A stretch of DNA of 15,938 bases from Acidobacteriota bacterium (GCA_003231035.1 QIHU01000607.1:1-15938), one strand, 5' to 3'; counted from the stretch's first letter, positions 7,175 through 15,215 are shown. A program made the numbers and translations. The notes: a model not told the origin generated them from the letters alone.

Positions 7175-8449
7175 CTAGCCGCCGGCAGGGCGCCGGAAGA
7201 CCAGCACCGCGTTGCCGCCGCCAAAACCAAAACTATTCTTGATCGCAAACTCCCCGGCCAGCCGCGTCGGCTCACCGCCCACCAGTGCCACCTCACAGGC
7301 GGGATCTTGCCGCTCGAGGTTGAGGTTGGGAGGCGCCATGCCTGCCTCGAGGCTCAGCAGGGTGACCACCGACTCTATCGCGCCACCCGCTCCGAGAGTA
7401 TGGCCAAAGAAGGACTTGTTGGCGCTGACCAAGGCCCCGTCGGCGGCCGCGCCCAGAGCGCTACGAATCGCCTGGCTCTCGGTCAGATCATTGAGCGGGG
7501 TCGCGGTACCGTGGGCGTTGATCAAGGCGATCTGTTCTCCGCGCACCCGCTCTTCGGTCGCAACGTCAGCCAGGGCAGCGCGTATCGCCCGTGCCGGGCC
7601 GTCCACCGAGGGGCTGGTCAGGTGGGTCGCGTCCGAGGTCTCGCCGTAGCCCACCACCTCCCCGCGCACCCGCACTCCGCGCCGCTCCGCGCTCTCCATC
7701 GACTCCAGCACCAGCGCCGCCGCCCCTTCCCCCATCAACGTGCCGGCGCGATCCGCAGCGAAGGGACGCACCGCCTGAGCGGCCGGGGTGATCGTCGACA
7801 AGACTCCGAGGTTGTTCCACACCCCGTAGTAAAACGGATCGAAAAAGGCGTCGACCCCGCCGACCAGGACGCGGTCGGCATAGCCGTGGCGGATGGCTCG
7901 GAAACCGAGGCCGATGGCGTTGCTCCCCGAGGTGCAGGCGGAGACGACCACCTGGTTGGTGCCCTCCAAACGATACCGGATCGACACCACCGCCGAGACC
8001 GAGTTGGCCATGCAATTGGGCACCGTGCTCGGCCGCATCCCGCTCGGTCCCTTGGCGGCGAAACGGCGATGAGATTGATACAAAGTGCCGGCTGGACCGC
8101 AGCCGCAGCCCCAGATCGTCCCCATCGACGAGGCTTCGTCGGGGCTCGCCTCGGCGAGCAAGCCGGCACCGGCCAGCGCCTGGCGGGAGGCCTCGACGGC
8201 GAACCGTACGGTGCGGTCGGCGCGGCGCAGCTTGCCGGTCTGGAGCGCATCCAAAGGGCCCATATCGACGGCACCGCCGTTGAGCACCTCGTTGCCCGGC
8301 AGATCGAAGTCGTCCAGCGGGGCCAGTCCGCTCCTGCCGGCGAGGAGATTCGCCCACACGGTCTCCTCGTCGACCCCGATGGGGGTCACCAAGCCGAGTC
8401 CGCTCACCGCCACTCGGCACAAACTTTGGGGCTCGTGGGCGGCCATCAT
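7175..8449 (-). CDS. Beta-ketoacyl-[ACP] synthase, FabF-like but divergent
   Basis: A 424-residue condensing enzyme that extends an acyl chain with malonyl-ACP. The Cys-His-His triad is complete: Cys172 in VVSACTSGSNAIG, His303 in NAHGTATPLND and His350 in FFGHTLGAGG, with the supporting Lys345. The KNSFGFGGGNA motif closes the thiolase fold. Wording such as ACTSGS, HGTATPLNDLTESQAI and PNCMANSVSAVVS differs from housekeeping FabF (typically TACATG and HGTSTPYND). It resembles specialised ketosynthases of small acyl or aryl-polyene-type clusters. The start is the first of two adjacent ATGs, overlapping the SDR stop as ATGA, so the two are translationally coupled. The longer in-frame extension upstream only shadows the SDR gene and is rejected. 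Confidence 0.9.
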   Translation of the reverse strand: MMAAHEPQSLCRVAVSGLGLVTPIGVDEETVWANLLAGRSGLAPLDDFDLPGNEVLNGGAVDMGPLDALQTGKLRRADRTVRFAVEASRQALAGAGLLAEASPDEASSMGTIWGCGCGPAGTLYQSHRRFAAKGPSGMRPSTVPNCMANSVSAVVSIRYRLEGTNQVVVSACTSGSNAIGLGFRAIRHGYADRVLVGGVDAFFDPFYYGVWNNLGVLSTITPAAQAVRPFAADRAGTLMGEGAAALVLESMESAERRGVRVRGEVVGYGETSDATHLTSPSVDGPARAIRAALADVATEERVRGEQIALINAHGTATPLNDLTESQAIRSALGAAADGALVSANKSFFGHTLGAGGAIESVVTLLSLEAGMAPPNLNLERQDPACEVALVGGEPTRLAGEFAIKNSFGFGGGNAVLVFRRPAGG

Positions 8450-9210
8450 CCGCCCATCCACAAGCCGCCGTCGGCATGCAGCACTTGGCCGGTCAGATAG
8501 GAAGCCTCGCTCGAGAGGAGGAACGCGACCACCGAAGCGATCTCGCCCGGCGCCGCCAGCCGCCCCAGAGGAATCCCCAGCGCTTGGCGATTTTCTTGCG
8601 GCAGGGCGGCCGTCATGTCGGTTTCCACCAATCCTGGCGAGACGGCGTTGCAGCGGATCCCGAAGCGGGCCGCTTCCAGGGCGAGACTCTTGGTCATGCT
8701 GACCAGGGCCGCCTTCGAGGCCGCGTAGTCGGCCCCCATCCATTTGCCGGGGCCGTGCGCGGCCAGCGAGGCGATGTTGACGATGGAACCGCTCTTCTGC
8801 TTGCGCATGCGCTTGTAGGCGACCTGCGACGCCGCCATCGCCGCCTCGACATTAATGGCGAAGGTCCGCCGCCAGCCCTCGATCGACAGGGCGCGGAAGG
8901 CGGCCGCCTCCCCACCTCCGGCGTTGTTGACCAGACCGTCGATGCGCCCCGTCTCGGCAACAAAGCTTCTCACCAACTCGGCCGCCGCCTCCGGTTGTGC
9001 CAGATCCGCGGCCAGCGGGATCGCCGAAGGCGAGCCTTCCTGGCTCAGCTCCCGCGCCGCCTGCTCCACCCCGGAAATCTCCCGCCCGTGGATCCCGACC
9101 ACCGCTCCATCGCCCAACAGCGATTGAGCCACCGCCCGGCCGATGCCCCGAGTGGAGCCGGTGACCAGGAAGTATTGCCCGGAAAAACGAAGATGGGATT
9201 GGCTGGTCAT
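8446..9210 (-). CDS. SDR family oxidoreductase, FabG-like 3-oxoacyl-ACP reductase
   Basis: A 254-residue classical short-chain dehydrogenase. It has the cofactor motif TGSTRGIG (17-24), NNAG (95-98) and the complete catalytic tetrad Asn120, Ser148 (NIAS), Tyr162 and Lys166 (YAASK). SPGLVETDM follows, and the C-terminus reads TGQVLHADGGLWMGG. Sequence around residues 40-45 (GIHGRE) suggests NADPH preference. Together with the adjacent ketosynthase and ACP it most likely reduces the 3-ketoacyl-ACP product. The ATG at 9210 lies 14 bases after the symporter stop and its ribosome site is weak. The 126-residue extension possible upstream is a shadow of the symporter gene. The stop overlaps the ketosynthase start. 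A housekeeping FabG role cannot be excluded. Confidence 0.91.
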   Translation of the reverse strand: MTSQSHLRFSGQYFLVTGSTRGIGRAVAQSLLGDGAVVGIHGREISGVEQAARELSQEGSPSAIPLAADLAQPEAAAELVRSFVAETGRIDGLVNNAGGGEAAAFRALSIEGWRRTFAINVEAAMAASQVAYKRMRKQKSGSIVNIASLAAHGPGKWMGADYAASKAALVSMTKSLALEAARFGIRCNAVSPGLVETDMTAALPQENRQALGIPLGRLAAPGEIASVVAFLLSSEASYLTGQVLHADGGLWMGG

Positions 9211-9224
9211 CGCGGAGAGGAATC

Positions 9225-10754
9225 CTACAGGGTTGGCCCCGATAAGCGGGAGGGGGGAGGGGAGCGAATCCAGCCGACCAGAGCCCCCCCGAGGGCGGCC
9301 ATCATCCCCCACAGGACGAACCCGACGCCGGTCTCGGCCAACCAAGCCGGCTCCACCGCCGTCAGCAGGCCGCGCGATTCCATGAAGTAGGCGCCCACCG
9401 TGCCGGCAAAGCCGGCGGCGGACGAATAGACCACCGCCCGGGGGCGAATTCGCGGCCAGAAAATCGCCGCCACCGGGAAAGCGACGGCGGTGGTCAGAAC
9501 CCCGGAGGAGAGGTAGAAGAGATCCCACAGAGACTCGGTGAAGAAGGCGAAGAGGGCGGCGGCAGCGACCGCGCCGAGAGTGGCCCATCGCGAAACGCGA
9601 GCGCTACGGATGGCCGCGGCGCTCTTCGCGAAAGCCGCCGTTCCATCCTGGCGATGACGCCCCGCCAACAGATCGTAGGCGACGCTCAGCGCCACCACAT
9701 TGACGCAGGTATCGATGGTGCTCATCGCCGCCGCCACCAGGCCGACGGCGACCACCGCGGCCAGCCAGCCGGGGGCGAACTGGGTCACCAAGGCAGCGAA
9801 GAGTTCATCGCCTTCAAAGCCGATCTGTGCCGGGAAGACACCATTCTCCACCGGAAAGAGCGCCAAACCGGCGACGCCGATGAAGAGTGGTAAAAGACCG
9901 ACGAAGAGGAAACCGTTGATCCCGGCGAGCACCACGCCACGACGCGCCGCACCGCCATCGCGCGCCGCTTGGACGCGCAGCCAGAGGTCGGTCTCGAACA
10001 GCCAACCCGGCAGGTAGGCGGCTAGGGTCAGCACGATGGTGACCATTCCGGGCCCCAGCCAAGAGGTCCACCCCCGGCCCGTCTTGGCGGCCACCGGTGG
10101 CTCGCGGACCAAGGCCGCCCAGGCCCCGCCCTCCATCGTGCTCAGCCCCTTGTAGGCCAGCCCCGCCACGGCGAGGATGTAGAAGGCGACAATGACGTAC
10201 TGCAACTTGTCGGTACTGACCACGGCACCAAAACCGCCGAGAAGCGAATAGGCGGCGACCACCAGACTAATCAAAAGGATCAACACCGGTACGCCAACCT
10301 CCATCGAGGGAGCCAGCAACTTGGCCGCGATGTAGATCTCCGCCCCGCCCCAGGCGAGGAAGACGAAGATCAGGGCCAGCGCCACCCAGCCGCGCGCCGC
10401 CGGGCCGAAGCGGCGACCCACCATCTCCGGCTGGCTGAACTCGGCAAGGGCGTTGTAACGCCGCGCCAACCAGTAGATTCCCGCGAGCGCCAGCAGCCAC
10501 GGCACGGTGACCAACCAGAGCGCCCCGAGGCCATACCAATAGAAGAGTTGCACGGCGTAGACACAAGACCAGGAGACCGAAAGAAAGCCGGCGGAAATCG
10601 ACAGCCCCACCGACCCCGCCCCCAGGCTACGGCCAGCCGTCCAGAATTCGTCGTCGCTCCCCACCGGCCGTCCGCGGCGGGCGCGCGCCGACCAGGCGCC
10701 CAGGCCGATGGCCACGGCGGCGTAGAGCAGAAAGGCGATCCAGGTAGCGACCAT
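9225..10754 (-). CDS. Sodium:solute symporter (SSS) family transporter
   Basis: This 509-residue integral membrane protein has about thirteen hydrophobic segments, the length and layout of the SSS family (PutP, SglT, PanF relatives). The family signature region is visible as YSLLGGFGAVVSTDKLQ (169-185). LFETDLWLRVQAARD (252-266) corresponds to the cytoplasmic D-x-x-x-R loop, and AAAMSTIDTCVN (341-352) is the helix-8 region whose Ser/Thr residues help form the Na2 sodium site. It should couple inward sodium flow to uptake of a small organic solute; the substrate is not readable. It lies between the M50B-like protease gene (38-base gap) and the SDR gene (14-base gap), so it may share their transcript. 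Whether it serves the acyl-chain genes or is just a neighbour is open. Confidence 0.9.
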   Translation of the reverse strand: MVATWIAFLLYAAVAIGLGAWSARARRGRPVGSDDEFWTAGRSLGAGSVGLSISAGFLSVSWSCVYAVQLFYWYGLGALWLVTVPWLLALAGIYWLARRYNALAEFSQPEMVGRRFGPAARGWVALALIFVFLAWGGAEIYIAAKLLAPSMEVGVPVLILLISLVVAAYSLLGGFGAVVSTDKLQYVIVAFYILAVAGLAYKGLSTMEGGAWAALVREPPVAAKTGRGWTSWLGPGMVTIVLTLAAYLPGWLFETDLWLRVQAARDGGAARRGVVLAGINGFLFVGLLPLFIGVAGLALFPVENGVFPAQIGFEGDELFAALVTQFAPGWLAAVVAVGLVAAAMSTIDTCVNVVALSVAYDLLAGRHRQDGTAAFAKSAAAIRSARVSRWATLGAVAAAALFAFFTESLWDLFYLSSGVLTTAVAFPVAAIFWPRIRPRAVVYSSAAGFAGTVGAYFMESRGLLTAVEPAWLAETGVGFVLWGMMAALGGALVGWIRSPPPSRLSGPTL

Positions 10755-10792
10755 CGGCAGAGGCTACCAGCCACCGGTTTGAACGGTGACAC

Positions 10793-11566
10793 TCACCCGG
10801 CCCGCTCCCAGCGCCGAGCCGCCGACCACAGAGCCGCGCCCAGCAGAGTCACCGCGGCTAGGGCCCAGAGCAAGGCCCAGAGCAGGGCGGGCAGATGGGT
10901 CAGCTCCGCCATCGAGCGGGCGTCGGTGGCCACCTGGGCCCCGGATTGGGCGAGGCCGATCAGGGTCAAGAGATCGGCCAGGGAGGTCAAGCCGGCTTGG
11001 AAGGCGATCAGGTGTACCGCGAAGAGCACCCAGCGCCGACTCGCCTTGAGCGCCAAGGCGACGCAAGAGCTTCCCAAAACCAGGCCACTCACGACGGTCA
11101 ACAGACCGGCCAGCCAATCCCCGGACAGCAGGCTAGGTATCCCGTAGCGCAGCGACAAGAGGAGGGCTACCGCCCCGACCACCCCCAAGGCCCAGCGCCG
11201 CGCTCGCCGGATCGCTCCCAGCCAGATCAAGGAGGCTCCGAAGAGCGCCGCCCCCAGGTAGCCCGAAGCGATCACCACGAAGCGCCATCCGCCCGCCGTC
11301 AACGCCACTCCCGAGCCGTCCGCGTAGACCACGAAACGCTCGAACTTTCCGCCGGTAAGCAAGGCCGCCAGCCCGTGGCTCATCTCGTGGGCCAGCGTCG
11401 TCAACAGCCGGAAGGGGTAGGCGAGGATGTGCAACCAGGGCACCCACACGAGCAGCCCCGCGACCACCGCCGCCCCTAGGATCACGATCAACGCTCCTGG
11501 GGTGGTCTCCACCGGTTGCAGGGTGGACGAAGGGGACGAAGGCGGCGAGGGCTGTACCGGTTGCAC
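10793..11566 (-). CDS. M50B-like (PF13398-type) membrane zinc metalloprotease
   Basis: A 257-residue membrane protein with the zinc motif HEMSH at residues 60-64 inside LAHEMSHGLAALLTGG, at the end of the first membrane helix. It is followed by the family-typical YADGSGVAL and SGYLGAALFGA segments and several further helices. The M50 clan contains site-2-type intramembrane proteases, but the M50B-like branch has no well defined substrate. The N-terminal 20 residues are rich in Pro, Ser and Gln, with no signal peptide. The start is a GTG eight bases after the glutaredoxin-like gene's stop, with only a weak AGAGAAG site. A second in-frame GTG 17 codons later is possible. It probably belongs to the guaA transcript. 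A proteolytic role is inferred from HExxH alone. Confidence 0.83.
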   Translation of the reverse strand: MQPVQPSPPSSPSSTLQPVETTPGALIVILGAAVVAGLLVWVPWLHILAYPFRLLTTLAHEMSHGLAALLTGGKFERFVVYADGSGVALTAGGWRFVVIASGYLGAALFGASLIWLGAIRRARRWALGVVGAVALLLSLRYGIPSLLSGDWLAGLLTVVSGLVLGSSCVALALKASRRWVLFAVHLIAFQAGLTSLADLLTLIGLAQSGAQVATDARSMAELTHLPALLWALLWALAAVTLLGAALWSAARRWERAG

Positions 11567-11574
11567 GGTCTTCT

Positions 11575-11853
11575 CTACCGGCGCCGACGGACGATGCGCT
11601 CAAGCTGGCGCCGATCGATTCGCGTTTTGGCCACCGGCTTGCCGTCGCGCAGCAAGACCGGCACCACATCGTTGTACCGTTCGACCAGCCCTGGATGGTC
11701 ATCGATGGCCACCCGCGTCCAGGTCACCTTCAGCGCCGGCAGGACCTCGTCGAGCACCACCGCCATCTCGGTACAGAGGCAGCAGTCATCGCGACTGAGC
11801 ATCTCGTAGCGCTCCGCGGTGCTTCCTATTCCCACCTGGCCGCCTATTCCCAT
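11575..11853 (-). CDS. Glutaredoxin-like (DUF836-type) small thiol-redox protein
   Basis: A protein of up to 92 residues with a thioredoxin-like fold. It has YEMLSRDDCCLC, whose C-C-L-C is the CxxC redox pair, then VTWTRVAIDD and the cis-Pro region YNDVVPVLLRDGKPV. It ends in a basic tail. It resembles glutaredoxin-family proteins that usually read LYSRPGCHLC. The start is uncertain. The ATG at 11853 overlaps the guaA end by 10 bases. A GTG at 11835 is in a duplicated copy of the same sequence. The ATG at 11802 has a good GGAG at nine bases but would cut into the first beta strand (RYEML). I list the longest form. Its partner and role are unknown. Confidence 0.78.
   Translation of the reverse strand: MGIGGQVGIGSTAERYEMLSRDDCCLCTEMAVVLDEVLPALKVTWTRVAIDDHPGLVERYNDVVPVLLRDGKPVAKTRIDRRQLERIVRRRR
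11825..11852. repeat. In-frame 18-bp-offset direct repeat at the guaA stop / glutaredoxin start
   Basis: TGGGAATAGG (minus strand) occurs at 11852-11843 and again at 11834-11825, an offset of exactly 18 bases. The first copy contains the guaA stop TAG; both lie at the start of the glutaredoxin-like frame, giving the paired residues MGIGGQ and VGIGST. This looks like a small tandem duplication of the guaA tail that created two alternative start codons. Confidence 0.7.
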
Positions 11854-13385
11854 TCGATCGTCGCCGGTGGTTTGCTGGTCACGTCGTAGACCACCCGGTT
11901 GATGCCGGTCACCTCGTTGACGATCCGGCTGGAGACCCGACCGAGCAGCGCATGGGGCAACGGGCTCCAGTCGGCGGTCATGAAGTCCGAGGTGTCGACC
12001 GAGCGCAGGGCGACGACGTTCTCGTAGGTTCGCCCATCCCCCATCACCCCGACACTGTGGATCGGGAGGAGGACGGCGAAGGCTTGGCTGGTCTTGGTGT
12101 ACCAACCGCTAGCGCGCAGCTCTTCGATGAAGATGGCGTCCGCCTCGCCGAGAAGGGCGACCCGCTCCGCCGTCACCTCCCCGAGAATGCGCACCGCCAG
12201 CCCCGGCCCCGGGAAGGGGTGGCGCTCGATCAACTCTTCGGGCAGCCCCAGCTCGCGCCCCAGCTGGCGCACTTCGTCCTTGAACAGGCAGCGCAACGGC
12301 TCCACCAGCTCGAAGCCGAGCCGCTGGGGCAAGCCGCCGACGTTGTGGTGGGTCTTGATCACCGCCGAAGGTCCCTTCAGCGACACCGATTCGATCACAT
12401 CGGGATAGAGGGTCCCTTGGGCCAAGAAGTGGGCCCCGTCGATCTTGCGCGCCTGCTCTTCGAAGACCTCTATGAAAACCCTACCGATCGCTTTGCGCTT
12501 GGTCTCCGGGTCGCTCACTCCGGCGAGAGCGGCAAGAAACCGTGCACGGGCGTCGACGCTCACCACGTTGAGCTGCAGCCCCCGGCGCAGACTCTCTTCG
12601 ACCTGGGCCGCCTCCCCTTTGCGCAAGACCCCGTTGTCGACAAAAATCGCCGTCATCTGCTCGCCCACAGCCCGCTCGACCAAGGCCGCCAACACCGACG
12701 AGTCAACCCCGCCGGAGATCCCGCAGATCACCCGCTGATCGCCAATCCGAGCCCGGAGGCGTTCCACCACCTCGTCCGCGAAGGTCGACATTCGCCAGTC
12801 TCTCTCAACCCCGCAGAGGGTCAGAAAATTATCGAGAATCTCGGTGCCGTGCTCGGTGTGCGAGACCTCGGGATGAAACTGAATACCGTAGAGCCGCCGA
12901 GCGCTGTCCTCGAAACCGACGACCGGGGCGGTCGAGGTGGAAGCGGTCACCGCGAAACCGGTTGGCGGGCGCTCGATCAGGTCGCCGTGGCTCATCCAGA
13001 CGGTCTGGCCTCCCTCGAGCCCGGCGAAGAGCGCGCCGCCGCCCGCGACCATTTCGACCTCGGCCCGGCCGTACTCGCGCTGGGCGCTCGCCGACACCCC
13101 CCCATCGAGAAGGTGGGCCATCAGCTGCATGCCATAGCAGATTCCCAGCGTCGGGATACCCAAGGCCAGCAGTTCGGGTCCAACCACCGGCGCTCGCGGC
13201 GAATAGACGCTTTGCGGCCCGCCCGAGAGGATGATCCCGGTCGGTTGCAGGCGCTCAATCTCGGCCAGCGGCAGATCGAACGGATGCACCTCGCAGAAGA
13301 CCCGCAGATCGCGCAGTCGACGGGCGATGAGCTGGGTGAACTGACTCCCGAAATCAAGAATAAGAACGAGCTGGTGCTGGCCCAT
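11844..13385 (-). CDS. guaA: GMP synthase (glutamine-hydrolysing)
   Basis: A full-length 513-residue GuaA that converts XMP to GMP using ATP and glutamine in cytoplasmic purine synthesis. The N-terminal class I glutamine amidotransferase domain has its nucleophile Cys83 (GICYGMQ) and His171/Glu173 (FHPEVSHTEHG). The ATP-pyrophosphatase domain begins near residue 205, with the P-loop SGGVDSS at 224-230. The C-terminal dimerisation domain ends in the conserved DVTSKPPATIEWE. The ATG is preceded by AAGGGA at about ten bases. An 86-base leader separates it from the gpsA stop. I see no purine riboswitch and no clear promoter there, so read-through from gpsA is the simplest model. It is an ordinary housekeeping copy. 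Confidence 0.98.
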   Translation of the reverse strand: MGQHQLVLILDFGSQFTQLIARRLRDLRVFCEVHPFDLPLAEIERLQPTGIILSGGPQSVYSPRAPVVGPELLALGIPTLGICYGMQLMAHLLDGGVSASAQREYGRAEVEMVAGGGALFAGLEGGQTVWMSHGDLIERPPTGFAVTASTSTAPVVGFEDSARRLYGIQFHPEVSHTEHGTEILDNFLTLCGVERDWRMSTFADEVVERLRARIGDQRVICGISGGVDSSVLAALVERAVGEQMTAIFVDNGVLRKGEAAQVEESLRRGLQLNVVSVDARARFLAALAGVSDPETKRKAIGRVFIEVFEEQARKIDGAHFLAQGTLYPDVIESVSLKGPSAVIKTHHNVGGLPQRLGFELVEPLRCLFKDEVRQLGRELGLPEELIERHPFPGPGLAVRILGEVTAERVALLGEADAIFIEELRASGWYTKTSQAFAVLLPIHSVGVMGDGRTYENVVALRSVDTSDFMTADWSPLPHALLGRVSSRIVNEVTGINRVVYDVTSKPPATIEWE

Positions 13386-13471
13386 AAATTGAAAATCCCT
13401 TGCACAAACCCTCAGACATTCCCGTCCGAGGTTAGGTTGATCTCGACTCTATCCGCTCCCTTGCCTTCGGC

Positions 13472-14485
13472 CTACAATTCTGCTTCCGCCTTGAGCTCGC
13501 GGGTCATCAACCGTTCCACCGCCTCGGCTGGAGATCGCCCTTCGTAGAGCACCTTGACCATCTGCTCGGTGATCGGCATCTCGACCCCTTTCTGCTTGGC
13601 CAGCCGCGAGATTGCCAAAGAGTTGCGGACCCCCTCGGCGACCATCGAAGTGTCCCCGGTCACCTCGGCGACACTCCGGCCGCGGGCCAGCTCGACCCCG
13701 ATGCGACGATTGCGCGACAGCCCTCCGGTACAGGTGAGGACCAGATCGCCCAGCCCCGCCAACCCCGAGAAGGTGCGCGCTTGACCACCGCAGGCGATAC
13801 CAAGCCGGGTGATCTCGTGCAACCCTCGGGTGAGCAGAGCCGCCAAGGTGTTGTGGCCCAGTTCGAGCCCACTGATCACCCCGGCGGCGATGGCGATGAC
13901 ATTCTTGGCCGTCCCCCCGAGTTCGACGCCGGTGACATCGTCGGAGGAGTAGAGGCGCAGGGTGTCGGTCGACAGATCCTGGCGCAAGCCGGCCGCCAAG
14001 TCGGCCTCTTCCGAAGCAATCACCGCCACCGTCGGACTCCCGGCGGCCAGTTCCACCGCGAAGCTCGGCCCCGAGAGCACCGCGAAGTGAACCTCGCGGT
14101 CCGCGGCGATACCCTCTTCGAAGCTGACCTGGCTCATCTGCGCCAGCGTCTCGCTCTCGATCCCCTTGGTGCACGAAACCACGATCGCCGGCCGCTCGAC
14201 CGGATGCAGCCGCAGGTAGTCGCTCAGCACCTCGCGAAAGCCGTGCGAGGGGACCGCCACCAGGATGATGTCGCAATCGACGATCGCCGCCAGCGAGTCG
14301 GTGGGAGTCAAGGAGTCGGGCAACCGGGCGTCGGGGAGATAGCGGGTATTGACCCCCTCGGCCGCTAGCTGTTGGGCCAACTCCGGACGCCGCGCCCAAA
14401 GGATGACCTGCCTCCCGGCGGCCGCCAGGTGGACGGCCAACGCGGTACCGAAGGAACCGGCACCCAGGACTCCAATTTTCTTCAC
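13472..14485 (-). CDS. gpsA: Glycerol-3-phosphate dehydrogenase [NAD(P)+]
   Basis: A 337-residue soluble enzyme that reduces dihydroxyacetone phosphate to sn-glycerol-3-phosphate for phospholipid synthesis. It has the Rossmann motif GAGSFG (8-13), CTKGIE with Lys107, SGPSFA (138-143), and the catalytic pair Lys194 (GTAKN) and Asp247 (GLGDL). I chose the GTG at 14485, giving M-K-K-I-G-V-L-G-A-G as in the family, because AGGAG lies five bases upstream. An ATG at 14506 that overlaps the plsY stop as ATGA would add seven residues and is the alternative. The product is the substrate of PlsY, encoded immediately upstream, so the two consecutive steps are co-expressed. Confidence 0.96.
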   Translation of the reverse strand: MKKIGVLGAGSFGTALAVHLAAAGRQVILWARRPELAQQLAAEGVNTRYLPDARLPDSLTPTDSLAAIVDCDIILVAVPSHGFREVLSDYLRLHPVERPAIVVSCTKGIESETLAQMSQVSFEEGIAADREVHFAVLSGPSFAVELAAGSPTVAVIASEEADLAAGLRQDLSTDTLRLYSSDDVTGVELGGTAKNVIAIAAGVISGLELGHNTLAALLTRGLHEITRLGIACGGQARTFSGLAGLGDLVLTCTGGLSRNRRIGVELARGRSVAEVTGDTSMVAEGVRNSLAISRLAKQKGVEMPITEQMVKVLYEGRSPAEAVERLMTRELKAEAEL

Positions 14486-14490
14486 CTCTT

Positions 14491-14496
14491 CTCCTC
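14491..14496 (-). promoter_or_regulatory. Ribosome binding site deciding the gpsA start
   Basis: GAGGAG on the minus strand ends five bases before the GTG at 14485. No comparable site precedes the ATG at 14506 that overlaps the plsY stop. Confidence 0.65.
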
Positions 14497-14502
14497 GTGT
14501 GG

Positions 14503-15192
14503 TCATTGACCGTCACCGTCCAATCGGGATTTCCTCCCCCCGATTCCTTCCTCGCCCTCCTCCACCTCTCCGATCTTGAACTCCCTGCCGGCCCGAAGTC
14601 GAGTTAGGTTGGAATGGTGGCGAAAGGCGATCAGAAGACTGATCAGGCCACCGGATACCCACAACCAGGCCGGCGCCTCAGGGGTCCACCCCAACCGGCC
14701 GCAGAGATAGACGAAGGGAGCGAAGAGTATCGTAGCCGTCACCGAGGCGATCGCCACATAGCGCGTTATTGCCAACACCACCGCGAAGGTGGCCAAACAG
14801 AAGAGCATCGGCACCGGCGCCAGCCCCACCATCGCCCCCGCCGCCGCCGCCACCCCCTTGCCGCCGCGCCAACGCAGGTACACCGAGTAAATATGGCCCG
14901 CCACCACCGCCACCGCGGCCCCTCCCAGGAAGAGGGGCGCCACCTCGAGTTGGCGCGCGATCGACACCGCGGCCACTCCCTTGCCGATGTCGAGAATCAG
15001 GGTCATCAAGCCAATCGCCTTGCCACCCACCCGCAGGGCATTGGTGGCCCCCGGGTTACCGCTGCCACGGGTTCGCAGATCAACGCCGCGCCACAGCCGG
15101 ACGAGCAGATAGCTAAAGGGAATACCGCCCAGGAGGTAGGCGATGAGGATGGCCAAGAGGCCGATGCCGGTTTGAGAGTCAGCGCTCATCAT
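14503..15192 (-). CDS. plsY: Acyl-phosphate:glycerol-3-phosphate acyltransferase
   Basis: A 229-residue inner-membrane enzyme that moves an acyl group from acyl-phosphate to glycerol-3-phosphate, making lysophosphatidate. It shows the three cytoplasmic PlsY motifs: RGSGNPGATNALR, GHIYSVYLRWRGGKGVAAAAG-type sequence (about 100-120) and HHSNLTRLRAGRE. Between them are about five membrane helices. The last 25 residues form a polar, Glu/Gly-rich tail (KIGEVEEGEEG) beyond the usual PlsY end. The start is one of two adjacent ATGs at 15192 and 15189, with a TTG at 15195; no strong ribosome site is visible. It follows cinA by 23 bases and its stop overlaps a possible gpsA ATG. Confidence 0.96.
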   Translation of the reverse strand: MMSADSQTGIGLLAILIAYLLGGIPFSYLLVRLWRGVDLRTRGSGNPGATNALRVGGKAIGLMTLILDIGKGVAAVSIARQLEVAPLFLGGAAVAVVAGHIYSVYLRWRGGKGVAAAAGAMVGLAPVPMLFCLATFAVVLAITRYVAIASVTATILFAPFVYLCGRLGWTPEAPAWLWVSGGLISLLIAFRHHSNLTRLRAGREFKIGEVEEGEEGIGGRKSRLDGDGQ

Positions 15193-15215
15193 CAAAGTTG
15201 GTCAACCAGAAGATC

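Noticed and set aside
7307..8500. A 397-codon open frame opposite the ketosynthase gene
   Set aside because: Composition is His/Arg/Gly-rich with no recognisable motif, mirroring the ketosynthase codons.
10773..10791. Small hairpin CACCG-N7-CGGTG between the M50B-like and symporter genes
   Set aside because: The stem is only five pairs and no T-run follows, so it is not a convincing terminator.
13386..13471. Possible purine riboswitch or promoter in the guaA leader
   Set aside because: I could not find riboswitch core sequences, a well spaced -35/-10 pair or a strong hairpin in these 86 bases.
11952..13547. A 531-codon open frame on the plus strand opposite guaA
   Set aside because: It is longer than guaA itself but shows no family motifs and no ribosome site. 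guaA on the other strand has every catalytic motif. Long antisense frames are expected in GC-rich coding DNA.
13449..14516. A 355-codon minus-strand frame overlapping gpsA
   Set aside because: It is in another frame of gpsA and is Arg/Gly-rich with no motifs; gpsA is complete in its own frame.
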